Source: UBA5336 sp964415675 (GTDB lineage: Bacteria; Pseudomonadota; Alphaproteobacteria; Caulobacterales; Hyphomonadaceae). Taken from it: a DNA stretch of 64,000 nt. This document shows, in pieces, positions 24,833-33,124 of the stretch. The notes beneath the pieces are model-generated. The model ran no database searches and was not told where the DNA came from. It worked only from the letters and a program-made list of their open reading frames with translations. Both the position numbers and the translations under genes were made by a program. The DNA is taken from contig CAYQBG010000007.1 in NCBI GenBank assembly GCA_964415675.1, positions 62,001 to 126,000 on the forward strand, in the 5' to 3' direction. Each line of letters starts with the position of its first letter. Position 1 is the stretch's first letter.

Positions 24833-25677
24833 TCCCTCGATACCCCCTCGCCCTGATGGCCGCCATCGGCGTCGTCCTTGCCGCCTGCGTGACCACGGAT
24901 GACAGCCCGCCCGTGGATGACGCGCTTATGGCGCTGGAAAACCAGATGGCATCGGCCGCCGATTTCGAAACGCTCGACCGGCTCGGCAATGAAGCCCTGA
25001 CCCTGGCCGGAACCGCCCGAACGGCCGGCGACGACGACAAGGCGCTTGTTCGTGCAACTGCGAGTGCGCGCGCCTGGGAGGCCGCTTCCTATGCCCCGGA
25101 TGTCGATGATGAGAGTGTCCTGACCACCCGCACAAAGGCGCTGAGCGCGGCGGATTTTGCCTGGCGCGTCTGCGAAGAAGGGGCGCCCGATCCGACACTG
25201 GGCAATCATTGCGCTTATGCGGCCGCCGTGAAACGCATCAATGACAGCGTGATCGCCGGACATGTGCTCGAAGTATCCGTGCGAAAGTCCGATTGGGATG
25301 CGGCGGAGCAAAGCGCGCGCGCGTTCCAGTCATCCGTCGAGACGGCCTGGCCCGCCTATAGCGAGGATGTCGCCGGCCTCGCAAACAGCGAAATGAACGC
25401 CACGCCCTTTCAGGAGATGGTCGGGAGGAGCGCCTGCAACTTCCAGCGGCGACAGGGCCTTGCAGGGCTGATGGCACAGCACGCGCGCAGTGACGCTGCA
25501 AAAGACGCCCGCCGAGCCTATCTCACCGCAGCTGCAAGTGCGTCAGCCTATCTCGATCTGGATCCTCAGGGGAACGCCTGCACCGACAATGGTGAGGATG
25601 CGCTGACATGCAAGGGCGCCCGCGAGCGCGCCCTGGGCGCCTGGTGCGACCGGTTCAATCAAGGCAGTGGGGCCTGA
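24829..25677 (+). CDS. Uncharacterised lipoprotein (282 aa)
   Basis: An N-terminal hydrophobic segment and lipobox LAAC (Cys at about residue 20) mark a lipoprotein; the residue after it is Val and no Asp follows directly, so outer-membrane sorting is possible. The mature part is helical and has further Cys residues (VCEEG, NHCAY, SACNF, NACTD, TCKG, WCDR) that could form disulfides in the periplasm. No family recognised. The ATG overlaps the preceding TGA (ATGA). Third gene of the unit beginning at 21335. Confidence 0.75.
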   Translation: MIPRYPLALMAAIGVVLAACVTTDDSPPVDDALMALENQMASAADFETLDRLGNEALTLAGTARTAGDDDKALVRATASARAWEAASYAPDVDDESVLTTRTKALSAADFAWRVCEEGAPDPTLGNHCAYAAAVKRINDSVIAGHVLEVSVRKSDWDAAEQSARAFQSSVETAWPAYSEDVAGLANSEMNATPFQEMVGRSACNFQRRQGLAGLMAQHARSDAAKDARRAYLTAAASASAYLDLDPQGNACTDNGEDALTCKGARERALGAWCDRFNQGSGA

Positions 25678-25734
25678 AACCATGATCCGTTCACGGCAAC
25701 CGGCGGCACCGCTCGCCGGGAAATGGTTCAGGCC
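25671..25734. terminator. Nested inverted repeats between convergent genes (possible bidirectional terminator)
   Basis: The outer pair GGCCTGAAACCAT (25671-25683) and ATGGTTCAGGCC (25723-25734) pairs over 12 bp with one bulged A. The inner pair CCGGCG (25700-25705) and CGCCGG (25714-25719) pairs perfectly. Together they bridge the 50-bp gap between the lipoprotein stop and the isomerase stop. No clear T tract is present, so termination is inferred from position. Confidence 0.4.
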
Positions 25735-26324
25735 ATGAGCGCCCGCTCGATATAGTCGAGCCGGTCATGCCCGAAAAAGATCTCTTCGCCGACGAAGAAA
25801 GTCGGCGCGCCGAAGGCCCCGCGTGCGACAGCCTCGTCAGTATTGGTGCGCAGGGCTGACTTGTTGGCGTCATCGACTGCCAGTTCGGCCACATGCCCCG
25901 CATCCAGTCCAGCACTCGCAGCCGCTTCGGCAAGTGCCGCCGCATCGCCCAGGTCGCGCGGCGCCTCAACGCCCCAGGCCAGAGTGAAACACGCATCGAC
26001 GAACCGCTTCTGCGCCTCCGGCGTGTCGGCTAGCCCGAGAGCGGCCCGCAAGGCTGGCCGCGTGTTGAACGGGAAAGCTGGGTTCGAGTAAAACGACACA
26101 CCGATATGGCGGGCACAACGGATGAGATCGATCCCCAGATACTTGCCTTTTGCAGGCACGGTTCCTGGCGGCTTGTTCCCGGTCGCCTGCATGACACCGC
26201 CCAGAAACATCGGCTTCAAGATCATTTCCGCCCCCGTCCGCACGGCGACGGCTGGCGCGGCATGCCAGGCGAGATAGGCCGTGGGACTGACAAAATCGAA
26301 GTAGAATTCAAAGCTCTTTGTCAT
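25728..26324 (-). CDS. 2-hydroxychromene-2-carboxylate isomerase family (GST-kappa/DsbA-like)
   Basis: A 198-residue thioredoxin-fold protein. FYFDFVSPTAYLA near the N-terminus carries the Ser (about residue 13) that replaces the DsbA active cysteine, and the C-terminal GAFGAPTFFVGEEIFFGHDRLDYIE is diagnostic of the family. Characterised members isomerise naphthalene-degradation intermediates with glutathione; without other naphthalene genes nearby the substrate is open. ATG at 26324 follows AGGAG by about 8 bases; longer starts upstream lack a family match. It lies downstream of hslU on the same strand. Confidence 0.87.
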   Translation of the reverse strand: MTKSFEFYFDFVSPTAYLAWHAAPAVAVRTGAEMILKPMFLGGVMQATGNKPPGTVPAKGKYLGIDLIRCARHIGVSFYSNPAFPFNTRPALRAALGLADTPEAQKRFVDACFTLAWGVEAPRDLGDAAALAEAAASAGLDAGHVAELAVDDANKSALRTNTDEAVARGAFGAPTFFVGEEIFFGHDRLDYIERALMA

Positions 26325-26412
26325 GAATGTGCTCCTAGCCGTGTCTTTGTCCGAAACTGCCTTGCAGCGTAGCCTGTCGGCAGACGGCGTAAAGCGGAAG
26401 ACCAGTGCAAAC

Positions 26413-27717
26413 TCAGAGGATGAATTTCGACAGGTCCGCATCTCCGGCGAGCCCGGCAACCTTGTCGCGGACATAGGCCGCATCGATCTCTATCGTCTCG
26501 CCCGAGCGTTCAGGCGCATCGAAGCTGATCTCGTCGACCAGACGCTCAAGAACTGTCTGCAAGCGGCGTGCACCGATATTCTCCACCGAGTCGTTCACCT
26601 GCACGGCGATATCGGCCAGCGCGTCAATCGCGTCTTCACTAAACTCCAGCGTCACACCTTCAGCCGCCATCAGCGCCTTGTGCTGCCGGATCAGTGAGGC
26701 TTCGGGCTCCACCAGGATGCGACGCATATCGTCGCGTGTCAGCGCCTCAAGCTCGACCCGGATCGGAAGACGCCCCTGCAACTCGGGGAGAAGGTCAGAC
26801 GGCTTAGCGATATGAAAGGCGCCCGACGCGATAAACAGGATGTGATCTGTTTTCACCACGCCGCGCTTGGTCGTCACGCTGGTTCCCTCGATCAGCGGGA
26901 GCAGGTCGCGCTGTACCCCTTCGCGCGAGACATCAGCGCCGCCACGTTCCTTTCGGGCTGACACCTTGTCGATCTCGTCGAGAAAGACGATCCCGTCCTC
27001 CTCCACCGCCCGGATAGCCTCGCGCTGGATAGACTCCTCGTCCAGAAGCCGGTCAGCCTCTTCGTCCAGCAAAGGCTTGGCCGCTTCGGAGACTGTCGTG
27101 CGCACCTGTCGGGTGCGTCCGCTCATCGCCTTGCCGAACAGGTCGCCGAGATTGATCATGCTCATCGACCCACCGGCACCCGGCATATCCATCATCTGCA
27201 TGGGATTGGACTGGTCGGCGAGGTCAATATCGACAGGGCGATCATCAAGCTCGCCCGAGCGCAGTTTCAGTCGAAAAGCTTCGCGTGTGGATGACTGCGC
27301 ATCCTCGCCCACAAGCGCATCAAGCAGACGCTCCTCTGCGGCATCCAGTGCCTGGGGCTCCACCTGCCTGCGCTTGTTTTCGCGAACCATGACAATGGCA
27401 CTCTCGACGAGATCGCGGACAATCTGCTCGACGTCCCTGCCGACATAGCCCACTTCGGTGAATTTGGTCGCCTCGACCTTCAGGAAGGGCGCCTTGGCGA
27501 GCCGCGCCAGGCGGCGCGACACCTCTGTCTTGCCGACACCGGTCGGGCCGATCATCAGAATGTTCTTCGGCGTGATCTCGTCCTGAAGGGTTCCGCCAAC
27601 CTGTTTGCGGCGCCAGCGATTACGCAGCGCAATGGCGACAGCGCGCTTGGCGGCCGATTGTCCGACAATGTGTCGGTCGAGTTCTGCGACAATGTCGCGG
27701 GGGGTGAGTTCGGTCAT
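26413..27717 (-). CDS. hslU: ATP-dependent protease ATPase subunit HslU (ClpY)
   Basis: The AAA+ unfoldase that feeds proteins to HslV. 434 residues from the ATG at 27717 (a TTG at 27726 would add three). N-terminal TPRDIVAELDRHIVGQ, Walker A GPTGVGKT (57-64), the pore motif GYVGRD, the I-domain insertion, Walker B FLDEIDK, sensor region and the C-terminal tail LSKFIL that docks into HslV are all visible. It starts 38 bases after the hslV stop, the usual hslVU order. Confidence 0.97.
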   Translation of the reverse strand: MTELTPRDIVAELDRHIVGQSAAKRAVAIALRNRWRRKQVGGTLQDEITPKNILMIGPTGVGKTEVSRRLARLAKAPFLKVEATKFTEVGYVGRDVEQIVRDLVESAIVMVRENKRRQVEPQALDAAEERLLDALVGEDAQSSTREAFRLKLRSGELDDRPVDIDLADQSNPMQMMDMPGAGGSMSMINLGDLFGKAMSGRTRQVRTTVSEAAKPLLDEEADRLLDEESIQREAIRAVEEDGIVFLDEIDKVSARKERGGADVSREGVQRDLLPLIEGTSVTTKRGVVKTDHILFIASGAFHIAKPSDLLPELQGRLPIRVELEALTRDDMRRILVEPEASLIRQHKALMAAEGVTLEFSEDAIDALADIAVQVNDSVENIGARRLQTVLERLVDEISFDAPERSGETIEIDAAYVRDKVAGLAGDADLSKFIL

Positions 27718-27755
27718 TCGGGGCAATCCGTTTTCCAGCAGGCGATAGTATCACC

Positions 27756-28316
27756 TCAGATGTCGAGGCGCTCTATCGTGAAGCTGGTGTTTGTGTAGAC
27801 ACAGATATCTGCCGCGATTTCCATGGCCTTGCGCGCCACGGTCTCGGCATCGGCTTCGTAGTCAAACACGGCCCGGGCAGCGGCGAGCGCAAAATTACCG
27901 CCCGACCCGATAGCCACAACATCATGTTCGGGCTCAAGCACATCGCCGGTGCCGGTCAGCACGAGCGTGACGTCACGGTCAGCCACAATCAGCATGGCTT
28001 CAAGCTTCTGAAGGTATTTTTCTGTCCGCCAGTCCTTTGCCAGTTCAACGGCGGCCCTTTGCAGCTGGCCGGGAAAACGCTCCAGCTTTTCTTCCAGTCG
28101 CTCGAACAGGGTGAAAGCGTCGGCTGTTGCACCGGCAAACCCGGCAAGGATCCTGCCGCCCTGCAGGGTTCGAACCTTGCGGGCATTCCCTTTCATGACT
28201 GTCTGGCCAACTGAAACCTGGCCATCGCCAACCAGCACGACTGTGCCGGGTTTTCGCACAGCGAGAATGGTCGTGCCGTGCCAGATCGGTGAAGCGGAAT
28301 GAGGTGTATCGGTCAC
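27756..28316 (-). CDS. hslV: ATP-dependent protease proteolytic subunit HslV
   Basis: Threonine protease of the N-terminal nucleophile class; forms the double-hexamer core of HslUV. From the GTG at 28316 the protein is 186 residues. WHGTTILAVRK contains the catalytic Thr (about residue 15) that is exposed by propeptide cleavage, followed by VGDGQVSVGQTVMKG and the lysine equivalent of the active site, then a family-typical C-terminus. A longer in-frame start at 28352 exists; no convincing SD decides between them. Directly upstream of hslU. Confidence 0.93.
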   Translation of the reverse strand: MTDTPHSASPIWHGTTILAVRKPGTVVLVGDGQVSVGQTVMKGNARKVRTLQGGRILAGFAGATADAFTLFERLEEKLERFPGQLQRAAVELAKDWRTEKYLQKLEAMLIVADRDVTLVLTGTGDVLEPEHDVVAIGSGGNFALAAARAVFDYEADAETVARKAMEIAADICVYTNTSFTIERLDI

Positions 28317-28370
28317 GCGAAAGCATTTGGCGCGCGCAAGGCCTGCGCGCAAGGGGCAACGAGCCGCCTG

Positions 28371-30365
28371 TCAGCCTGCTTGCGCAGGAAACTGGCCCCC
28401 ACGACGCCGGTTCCATCCATCGACAAAGTCGCGGAACTCCCGCTCGGCCAGCGCCCGCGAATACAGGAAGCCCTGACCGAGTGTGCATCCCCGCCGGCGC
28501 AGGAAGCGAGCCTGTTCCGGAGTCTCGATCCCTTCGGCAACCGTTTCCAGACCGAGACTTTCGCCCATGGCGAGGATCATCTCGACAATGGCAGGCGCTG
28601 AATCATCGCCATCGAGTCCGGCAATGAATTGTCTGTCGATCTTGAAGACATCGAAATTCAGGCGCGAGAGAATCGACAAGTTCGAATGGCCGGTTCCGAA
28701 ATCATCAATGGCCAAGCGTACACCCATCGCCTTCAGGGGGTGCATTACATTCTCGAATTTCTTCGGATCGGACACGGCCACCGATTCGGTGACCTCCAAT
28801 TCGAGAAATCTCGGCGGAAGTCCGGCTTTTGTGATTGTGTCGATCACAATGTCGCGGAAGTCCGGTCGCGCCACCTGGCTCGGCGAGACATTGACAGCAA
28901 CCGGGATCGCCATGCCATCGCGCAGCCAGCCAGCCGCAGCCACGCAGGCGCGCTCAAGAATTGTCTGCCCGATCTCATCGATCAGGCCACTCTCCTCGGC
29001 AACTGGGATAAACGCGCCCGGCGGCACGGACCGCCCGCCTTCCCGACTCCATCGCGCCAGCGCCTCACAGCCGGCGATCCGGCCGGTCCTGAAATCGATC
29101 TTCGGCTGGAAATGAGGTTCGAATTCGTTGCGGGCCAGCCCGACCCGGATATCGGTTTCAAGTTGGAGTCGCCCCTTGGCGACACGGTCCAGCCTCGGCG
29201 CGAAAAACCTGAAACCTGATCGCCCCTCTTCGCGCAGACTCGACAGTGCTATTCCCGCCCTCCGCAGAAGATCATCCGCCTCATCGCCATCCTCAGGCGC
29301 AATAACGATGCCGCCAGAAAGCCCGAGCGAAACCCGGCGGCCATTCAGATCGAATGGCTTCACGAAGGCCGCACGCAAGGCCCGCGCAAGGGTCGATGCA
29401 TCCTTGCGGCTGGAAATCCCCGAAAGCAGCAATCCGAAATCATCGGCATGGAAATGCGACAAGAGTGTATCGCCCGGGCGCATGAGACCGCTGGTGCTGG
29501 CTTTTTCAAGCTCTTCGTTGATACGCTGGGCCGCAAGGCGCAGGATCTCATTGCCCGCTGCGGCACCCAGCATTTCGCAGGCGCGGCCAAACCGGTCTAT
29601 GTCCAGCAGCATGAAGCACACCGGTGCGTCGTAATCGGCCCCCTGAAGAGCACTCGCCAGTCGTTTTTGCATGGCCCCCTGATTGGGAAGCCCCGTGACC
29701 GGATGGCGATAGGCAAGGCGGCGGAGCCCATCGCGCTCCCTTGAGAGTGACTGAATAGCCCGGTGCACACGCGCGCGAAGCCGCTGAAGCTCGACAAAGC
29801 TTTTGAAGCGGGAGGGTGGGGAGCCCTTGCGGTCCAGAAGCCAGTCGATCTCGTCTTCGATTTCCTGAAGCCCGCTTACCAGACGCTGGGAATAAAGGCG
29901 TCCGAACAGGACGGCCACAGAAATGGCCAGGCTGCACAGGACCAGGATCAGCCAGAGGGGCAATCGTAGCCGGAAAGGCACCAGGTCCTTACTGACAAGC
30001 GTCCCGATCGCCTTGCCACCATGGGCCACCGGCAACCTGATTGCGTCTTCAAGCGCCGACGCGGGAAGTTCACCGGCGACGCGGCGTCCCTTTGCATCGA
30101 GAAGAAGGAGCCGCTCCGAATGCTCAGCTCCGATAACAGTCTTTATCCGGTCGGTTTGGCCCGTTGCCAGATCACCGGACACAATCGCAGCAATCCATTC
30201 AGTTTGGGCGTAGGAGTCAGCCCGGCTGCGCGCATAGGTTTCCCAGAGACTCGCCCCGAGGAACACACCGATCAGTGAGACAGCCATCACCAGTGAGACA
30301 AGCGGATGGTATACACTCAGGCTGATGCGACTGGGCAGCAGGGCTTTTGTCTTTTTCCTGTTCAC
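28371..30365 (-). CDS. Membrane-bound EAL phosphodiesterase with degenerate GGDEF domain
   Basis: 664 residues. Two membrane helices (about 21-42 and 136-156) flank a small extracytoplasmic sensor. A GGDEF-like domain (about 212-390) has HADDF (306-310) instead of GGDEF and should not make c-di-GMP. The EAL domain (about 400-655) keeps EALARW (from 434), NVSPSQ, LEVTES, IDDFGTG, KIDRQF, EGIET and QGF, so all metal-binding and catalytic positions look intact and hydrolysis of c-di-GMP is expected. The start is a GTG at 30365. Stand-alone gene, opposite to hisB. Confidence 0.9.
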   Translation of the reverse strand: MNRKKTKALLPSRISLSVYHPLVSLVMAVSLIGVFLGASLWETYARSRADSYAQTEWIAAIVSGDLATGQTDRIKTVIGAEHSERLLLLDAKGRRVAGELPASALEDAIRLPVAHGGKAIGTLVSKDLVPFRLRLPLWLILVLCSLAISVAVLFGRLYSQRLVSGLQEIEDEIDWLLDRKGSPPSRFKSFVELQRLRARVHRAIQSLSRERDGLRRLAYRHPVTGLPNQGAMQKRLASALQGADYDAPVCFMLLDIDRFGRACEMLGAAAGNEILRLAAQRINEELEKASTSGLMRPGDTLLSHFHADDFGLLLSGISSRKDASTLARALRAAFVKPFDLNGRRVSLGLSGGIVIAPEDGDEADDLLRRAGIALSSLREEGRSGFRFFAPRLDRVAKGRLQLETDIRVGLARNEFEPHFQPKIDFRTGRIAGCEALARWSREGGRSVPPGAFIPVAEESGLIDEIGQTILERACVAAAGWLRDGMAIPVAVNVSPSQVARPDFRDIVIDTITKAGLPPRFLELEVTESVAVSDPKKFENVMHPLKAMGVRLAIDDFGTGHSNLSILSRLNFDVFKIDRQFIAGLDGDDSAPAIVEMILAMGESLGLETVAEGIETPEQARFLRRRGCTLGQGFLYSRALAEREFRDFVDGWNRRRGGQFPAQAG

Positions 30366-30479
30366 TATGGCTTGGACCTTCTGACCGTTTCGATTGCCCC
30401 TCGATCTGAATCATCAGTTGCCGCGAAGGCTTAGAATTCCGTGAATTTTTACGAATTGATGTTGCGCGGCAGGACGACT

Positions 30480-31088
30480 ATGACCCACCTCATGACATCC
30501 AATCGCCCAGCCATTGTCTCACGGAAGACGAAAGAGACCGAAATTGACGCCCGCCTTCTCCTTGATGGCACCGGCAAGGCCCGAATCGATACCGGGATCG
30601 GCTTCTTCGACCATATGCTCGAAGCGCTGGTGAAACACGCCTCTATCGATCTCGACCTGACAGCCAAAGGCGACCTGCATGTGGATATGCACCACACGGT
30701 TGAGGACACAGGCATCGTGATCGGCCAGGCTGTACGCGAGGCGCTAGGCGATTTTGCCGGCATCACGCGATTCGGCCATGCCTATGTCCCGATGGACGAG
30801 ACGCTGAGCCGGGCCGCTATCGACCTTTGCAAACGCCCCTATCTGGTCTGGCGGGTACAGTTTCAGCGCGACAAGATCGGCGAGATGGACACAGAGCTGT
30901 TCAAGGAATTTTTCCATGCGCTCGCCGGCAATGGCGGCATGTGCCTCCATGTCGAAAACCTTTATGGCGAGAACAGCCACCACATTATTGAGAGCTGTTT
31001 CAAGGCGAGCGCGCGGGCCCTGAGGGCCGCAATCGCGATTGATCCGGCCCTTGCGGGAGGCCCGGCAAGCACCAAGGGCAGTCTCTAG
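30480..31088 (+). CDS. hisB: Imidazoleglycerol-phosphate dehydratase
   Basis: Sixth step of histidine synthesis. About 202 residues. Two repeated halves each show metal-binding histidine clusters: GFFDHMLEAL, HVDMHHTVED, and later FFHALAGNGGMCLHV and NSHHIIESCFKA. The manganese ligands are all visible. The monofunctional length shows there is no fused phosphatase. ATG at 30480 follows AGGA by about 6 bases; a start at 30441 would add 13 residues. First of hisB-hisH-hisA. Confidence 0.97.
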   Translation: MTHLMTSNRPAIVSRKTKETEIDARLLLDGTGKARIDTGIGFFDHMLEALVKHASIDLDLTAKGDLHVDMHHTVEDTGIVIGQAVREALGDFAGITRFGHAYVPMDETLSRAAIDLCKRPYLVWRVQFQRDKIGEMDTELFKEFFHALAGNGGMCLHVENLYGENSHHIIESCFKASARALRAAIAIDPALAGGPASTKGSL

Positions 31089-31144
31089 ACTGCACCAGCG
31101 ACCAGGGCCCCGGAATTCCGCTTTGCGGCAAACAGGCAGGATAA

Positions 31145-31789
31145 ATGCAAACGCTGGCGCTCATCGACCATGGTTCGGGCAACGTCCATTCAGCAAGGCG
31201 CGCTGTGCTTGAAGCCGCCCGCCTTGCCGGGCTGGATGTCCGGGTCGATCTGACAGCAGACGCGGAAGCGATCCTGGCGTCGGATCGGGTGATCCTGCCC
31301 GGTGTCGGACATTTTGCCGATTGCATGTCGTCACTCAATTCGGCAAGCGGCGTCATCGACGCCCTGGAAGTTGCGGTTCTGCGCCGCAGCAAACCCTTTT
31401 TCGGCATCTGTGTCGGCATGCAGATGCTCGCTGATTTCGGGGCTGAAGATGGTAATACGCCCGGCCTGGGATGGATTCACGGCGCCGTTGTTCCGATCGA
31501 CCCCGGCGGCGACCGGCCTGTGCCGCATATGGGCTGGAACTCGCTCGATATCCTTACGCGCCATTCCGTTCTGGCCGACCTCGGGAAGGATCCGCATGCC
31601 TATTTCGTGCACTCCTATGCGTTTTCGCCCGAGGATGAAGGCCAGGTAGCCGCACTGACAGATTATGGCCGCCCGATTGTCGCCGCCGTCGCGCGCGACA
31701 ACCTCATCGCGACACAGTTTCATCCCGAAAAGAGCCAGGGCACGGGCCTGAAAATTCTTGCAAACTTTCTGAAATGGGACCCGAAATGA
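31145..31789 (+). CDS. hisH: Imidazole glycerol phosphate synthase, glutaminase subunit
   Basis: Class I glutamine amidotransferase that supplies ammonia to HisF. 214 residues: IDHGSGNVHSARRA at the start, LPGVGHF, the nucleophile in FGICVGMQ (Cys89), MGWNSLD, YFVHSYAF, and the triad residues His193 and Glu195 in FHPEKS. Its stop codon overlaps the hisA ATG. The partner hisF is not in the window, so the enzyme's cyclase half is encoded elsewhere. Confidence 0.97.
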   Translation: MQTLALIDHGSGNVHSARRAVLEAARLAGLDVRVDLTADAEAILASDRVILPGVGHFADCMSSLNSASGVIDALEVAVLRRSKPFFGICVGMQMLADFGAEDGNTPGLGWIHGAVVPIDPGGDRPVPHMGWNSLDILTRHSVLADLGKDPHAYFVHSYAFSPEDEGQVAALTDYGRPIVAAVARDNLIATQFHPEKSQGTGLKILANFLKWDPK

Positions 31790-32520
31790 GTTTCACGCTT
31801 TTTCCGGCGATCGATCTCAAGGCGGGGGCGTGTGTGCGCCTTGTTCGCGGGGATATCGACCAGGCCACCCAGTTCAACGATTCTCCCGCCGATCAGGCCG
31901 CACGGTTTGAGCAACTGGGCTTTGACCACCTGCATGTGGTCGACCTGGATGGCGCATTTGCAGGCGCCAGCGCCAATGGAGAGGCCGTGCGCGCCATTCT
32001 CGGCGCAACCAAAAGCCCGGTCCAGCTCGGCGGCGGCATTCGAAACCGCAAGAGCATCGACGCCTGGCTGGAAGCGGGCGTTGACAGGGTCATTCTCGGC
32101 ACCGCTGCGCTTCGTGATCCCGAACTGGTCAAATCAACGGCAGGCGATCTGCCGGGCCGCATTGTCGTCGGCATAGACGCGCGTGATGGCCGCGTCGCTG
32201 TCGAGGGCTGGGCAGAAACATCCGACCTGCCCGCCCTTGAACTTGCCCGGCGGTTTGAGGGCTGCGGTGTCGCCGCGATCATTGTGACCGATATCGGACG
32301 CGACGGCATGAAGACCGGGGTGAATGTGGCACTCACCTCCGAAATCGCCAGTACGGTTTCGATCCCCGTGATTGCCAGTGGCGGCGTCGCGTCTGTTGCA
32401 GACATAAGCGCTCTGAAACGAGCGACCGGGGACAATCCGATCGCCGGCTGCATTCTCGGGCGTGCTCTGTATGATGGCGACATAGAGCCCGGCGCAGCAG
32501 TCGCGGCGGCGGTCGCCTAA
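31786..32520 (+). CDS. hisA: Phosphoribosylformimino-5-aminoimidazole carboxamide ribotide isomerase
   Basis: TIM-barrel isomerase of histidine synthesis. 244 residues from the ATG at 31786, which forms ATGA with the hisH stop. Asp10 (FPAIDLK) is the first catalytic Asp and the second lies in VTDIGRDGMKTG; LGGGIRN and VIASGGV are phosphate-binding loops. It converges with the L,D-transpeptidase gene and the two coding ends overlap by four bases, so no intergenic terminator exists here. Confidence 0.97.
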   Translation: MSFTLFPAIDLKAGACVRLVRGDIDQATQFNDSPADQAARFEQLGFDHLHVVDLDGAFAGASANGEAVRAILGATKSPVQLGGGIRNRKSIDAWLEAGVDRVILGTAALRDPELVKSTAGDLPGRIVVGIDARDGRVAVEGWAETSDLPALELARRFEGCGVAAIIVTDIGRDGMKTGVNVALTSEIASTVSIPVIASGGVASVADISALKRATGDNPIAGCILGRALYDGDIEPGAAVAAAVA

Positions 32521-33026
32521 AGCGCGATCTGCAGGACGGTCTCCCGCGAACAGAATCTGAGAACCTCCAGCAGGTCAGTCGGCGCAAGAGCCACACACCC
32601 CTGTGTCGGGGCAAAGTCAGGCCGGGCGATATGCAGGAAGATTGCGCTTCCCCGGCCCGGCTCGACTGGCGCGTCATTATAGCCAAGCTCGACAATCAGG
32701 TCATAAACCCTGTCATCATGCCACATGACTTCATGCGAAGCCGCATAGGGTAGGGATACAGGCCGATTATAAAGGGGGTCGCCCGGCGCATCGCACCACC
32801 CGTCATGTCGCGCGAGTGGCACACGCTGCAGGCCGGTCTCAGGCGGCGCAATCCTGTCAGGACGAAAAAAGAGCCGGCGCATCGGCCAGTTGCCAAGGGG
32901 TGAGCAGCCATCCCCCTCCCACTTTAGCTCAGCGCCAGTGACCCCACCGCGTCCGAGCGCGCATTGAAACTCCAGCCCCTCACCGACAAAACGCCCGTCG
33001 GAATAGGCGGTAAAGTTGGTCTTCAC
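32517..33026 (-). CDS. L,D-transpeptidase family protein (YkuD-like, COG3786 type)
   Basis: 169 residues. The catalytic motif is LHIARPDFAPTQGCVAL, with His132 and Cys144 in the H-x11-C spacing of this short YkuD group. Upstream WEGDGCSPLGNWPMRRLF resembles the family N-half. No signal peptide is visible, though export would be needed for cell-wall cross-linking. YkuD enzymes form 3-3 cross-links or attach lipoproteins. The ATG at 33026 follows a T-rich upstream region without clear SD. Confidence 0.78.
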   Translation of the reverse strand: MKTNFTAYSDGRFVGEGLEFQCALGRGGVTGAELKWEGDGCSPLGNWPMRRLFFRPDRIAPPETGLQRVPLARHDGWCDAPGDPLYNRPVSLPYAASHEVMWHDDRVYDLIVELGYNDAPVEPGRGSAIFLHIARPDFAPTQGCVALAPTDLLEVLRFCSRETVLQIAL

Positions 33027-33124
33027 TCAATCCTCCTCAACATGTGAACGCATCTTTGTCATACTAAGGCAGACAATCCGCCAAATGCGGCCTATTTCGC
33101 CGCCAGTAAAATGGAGGACGAAAG

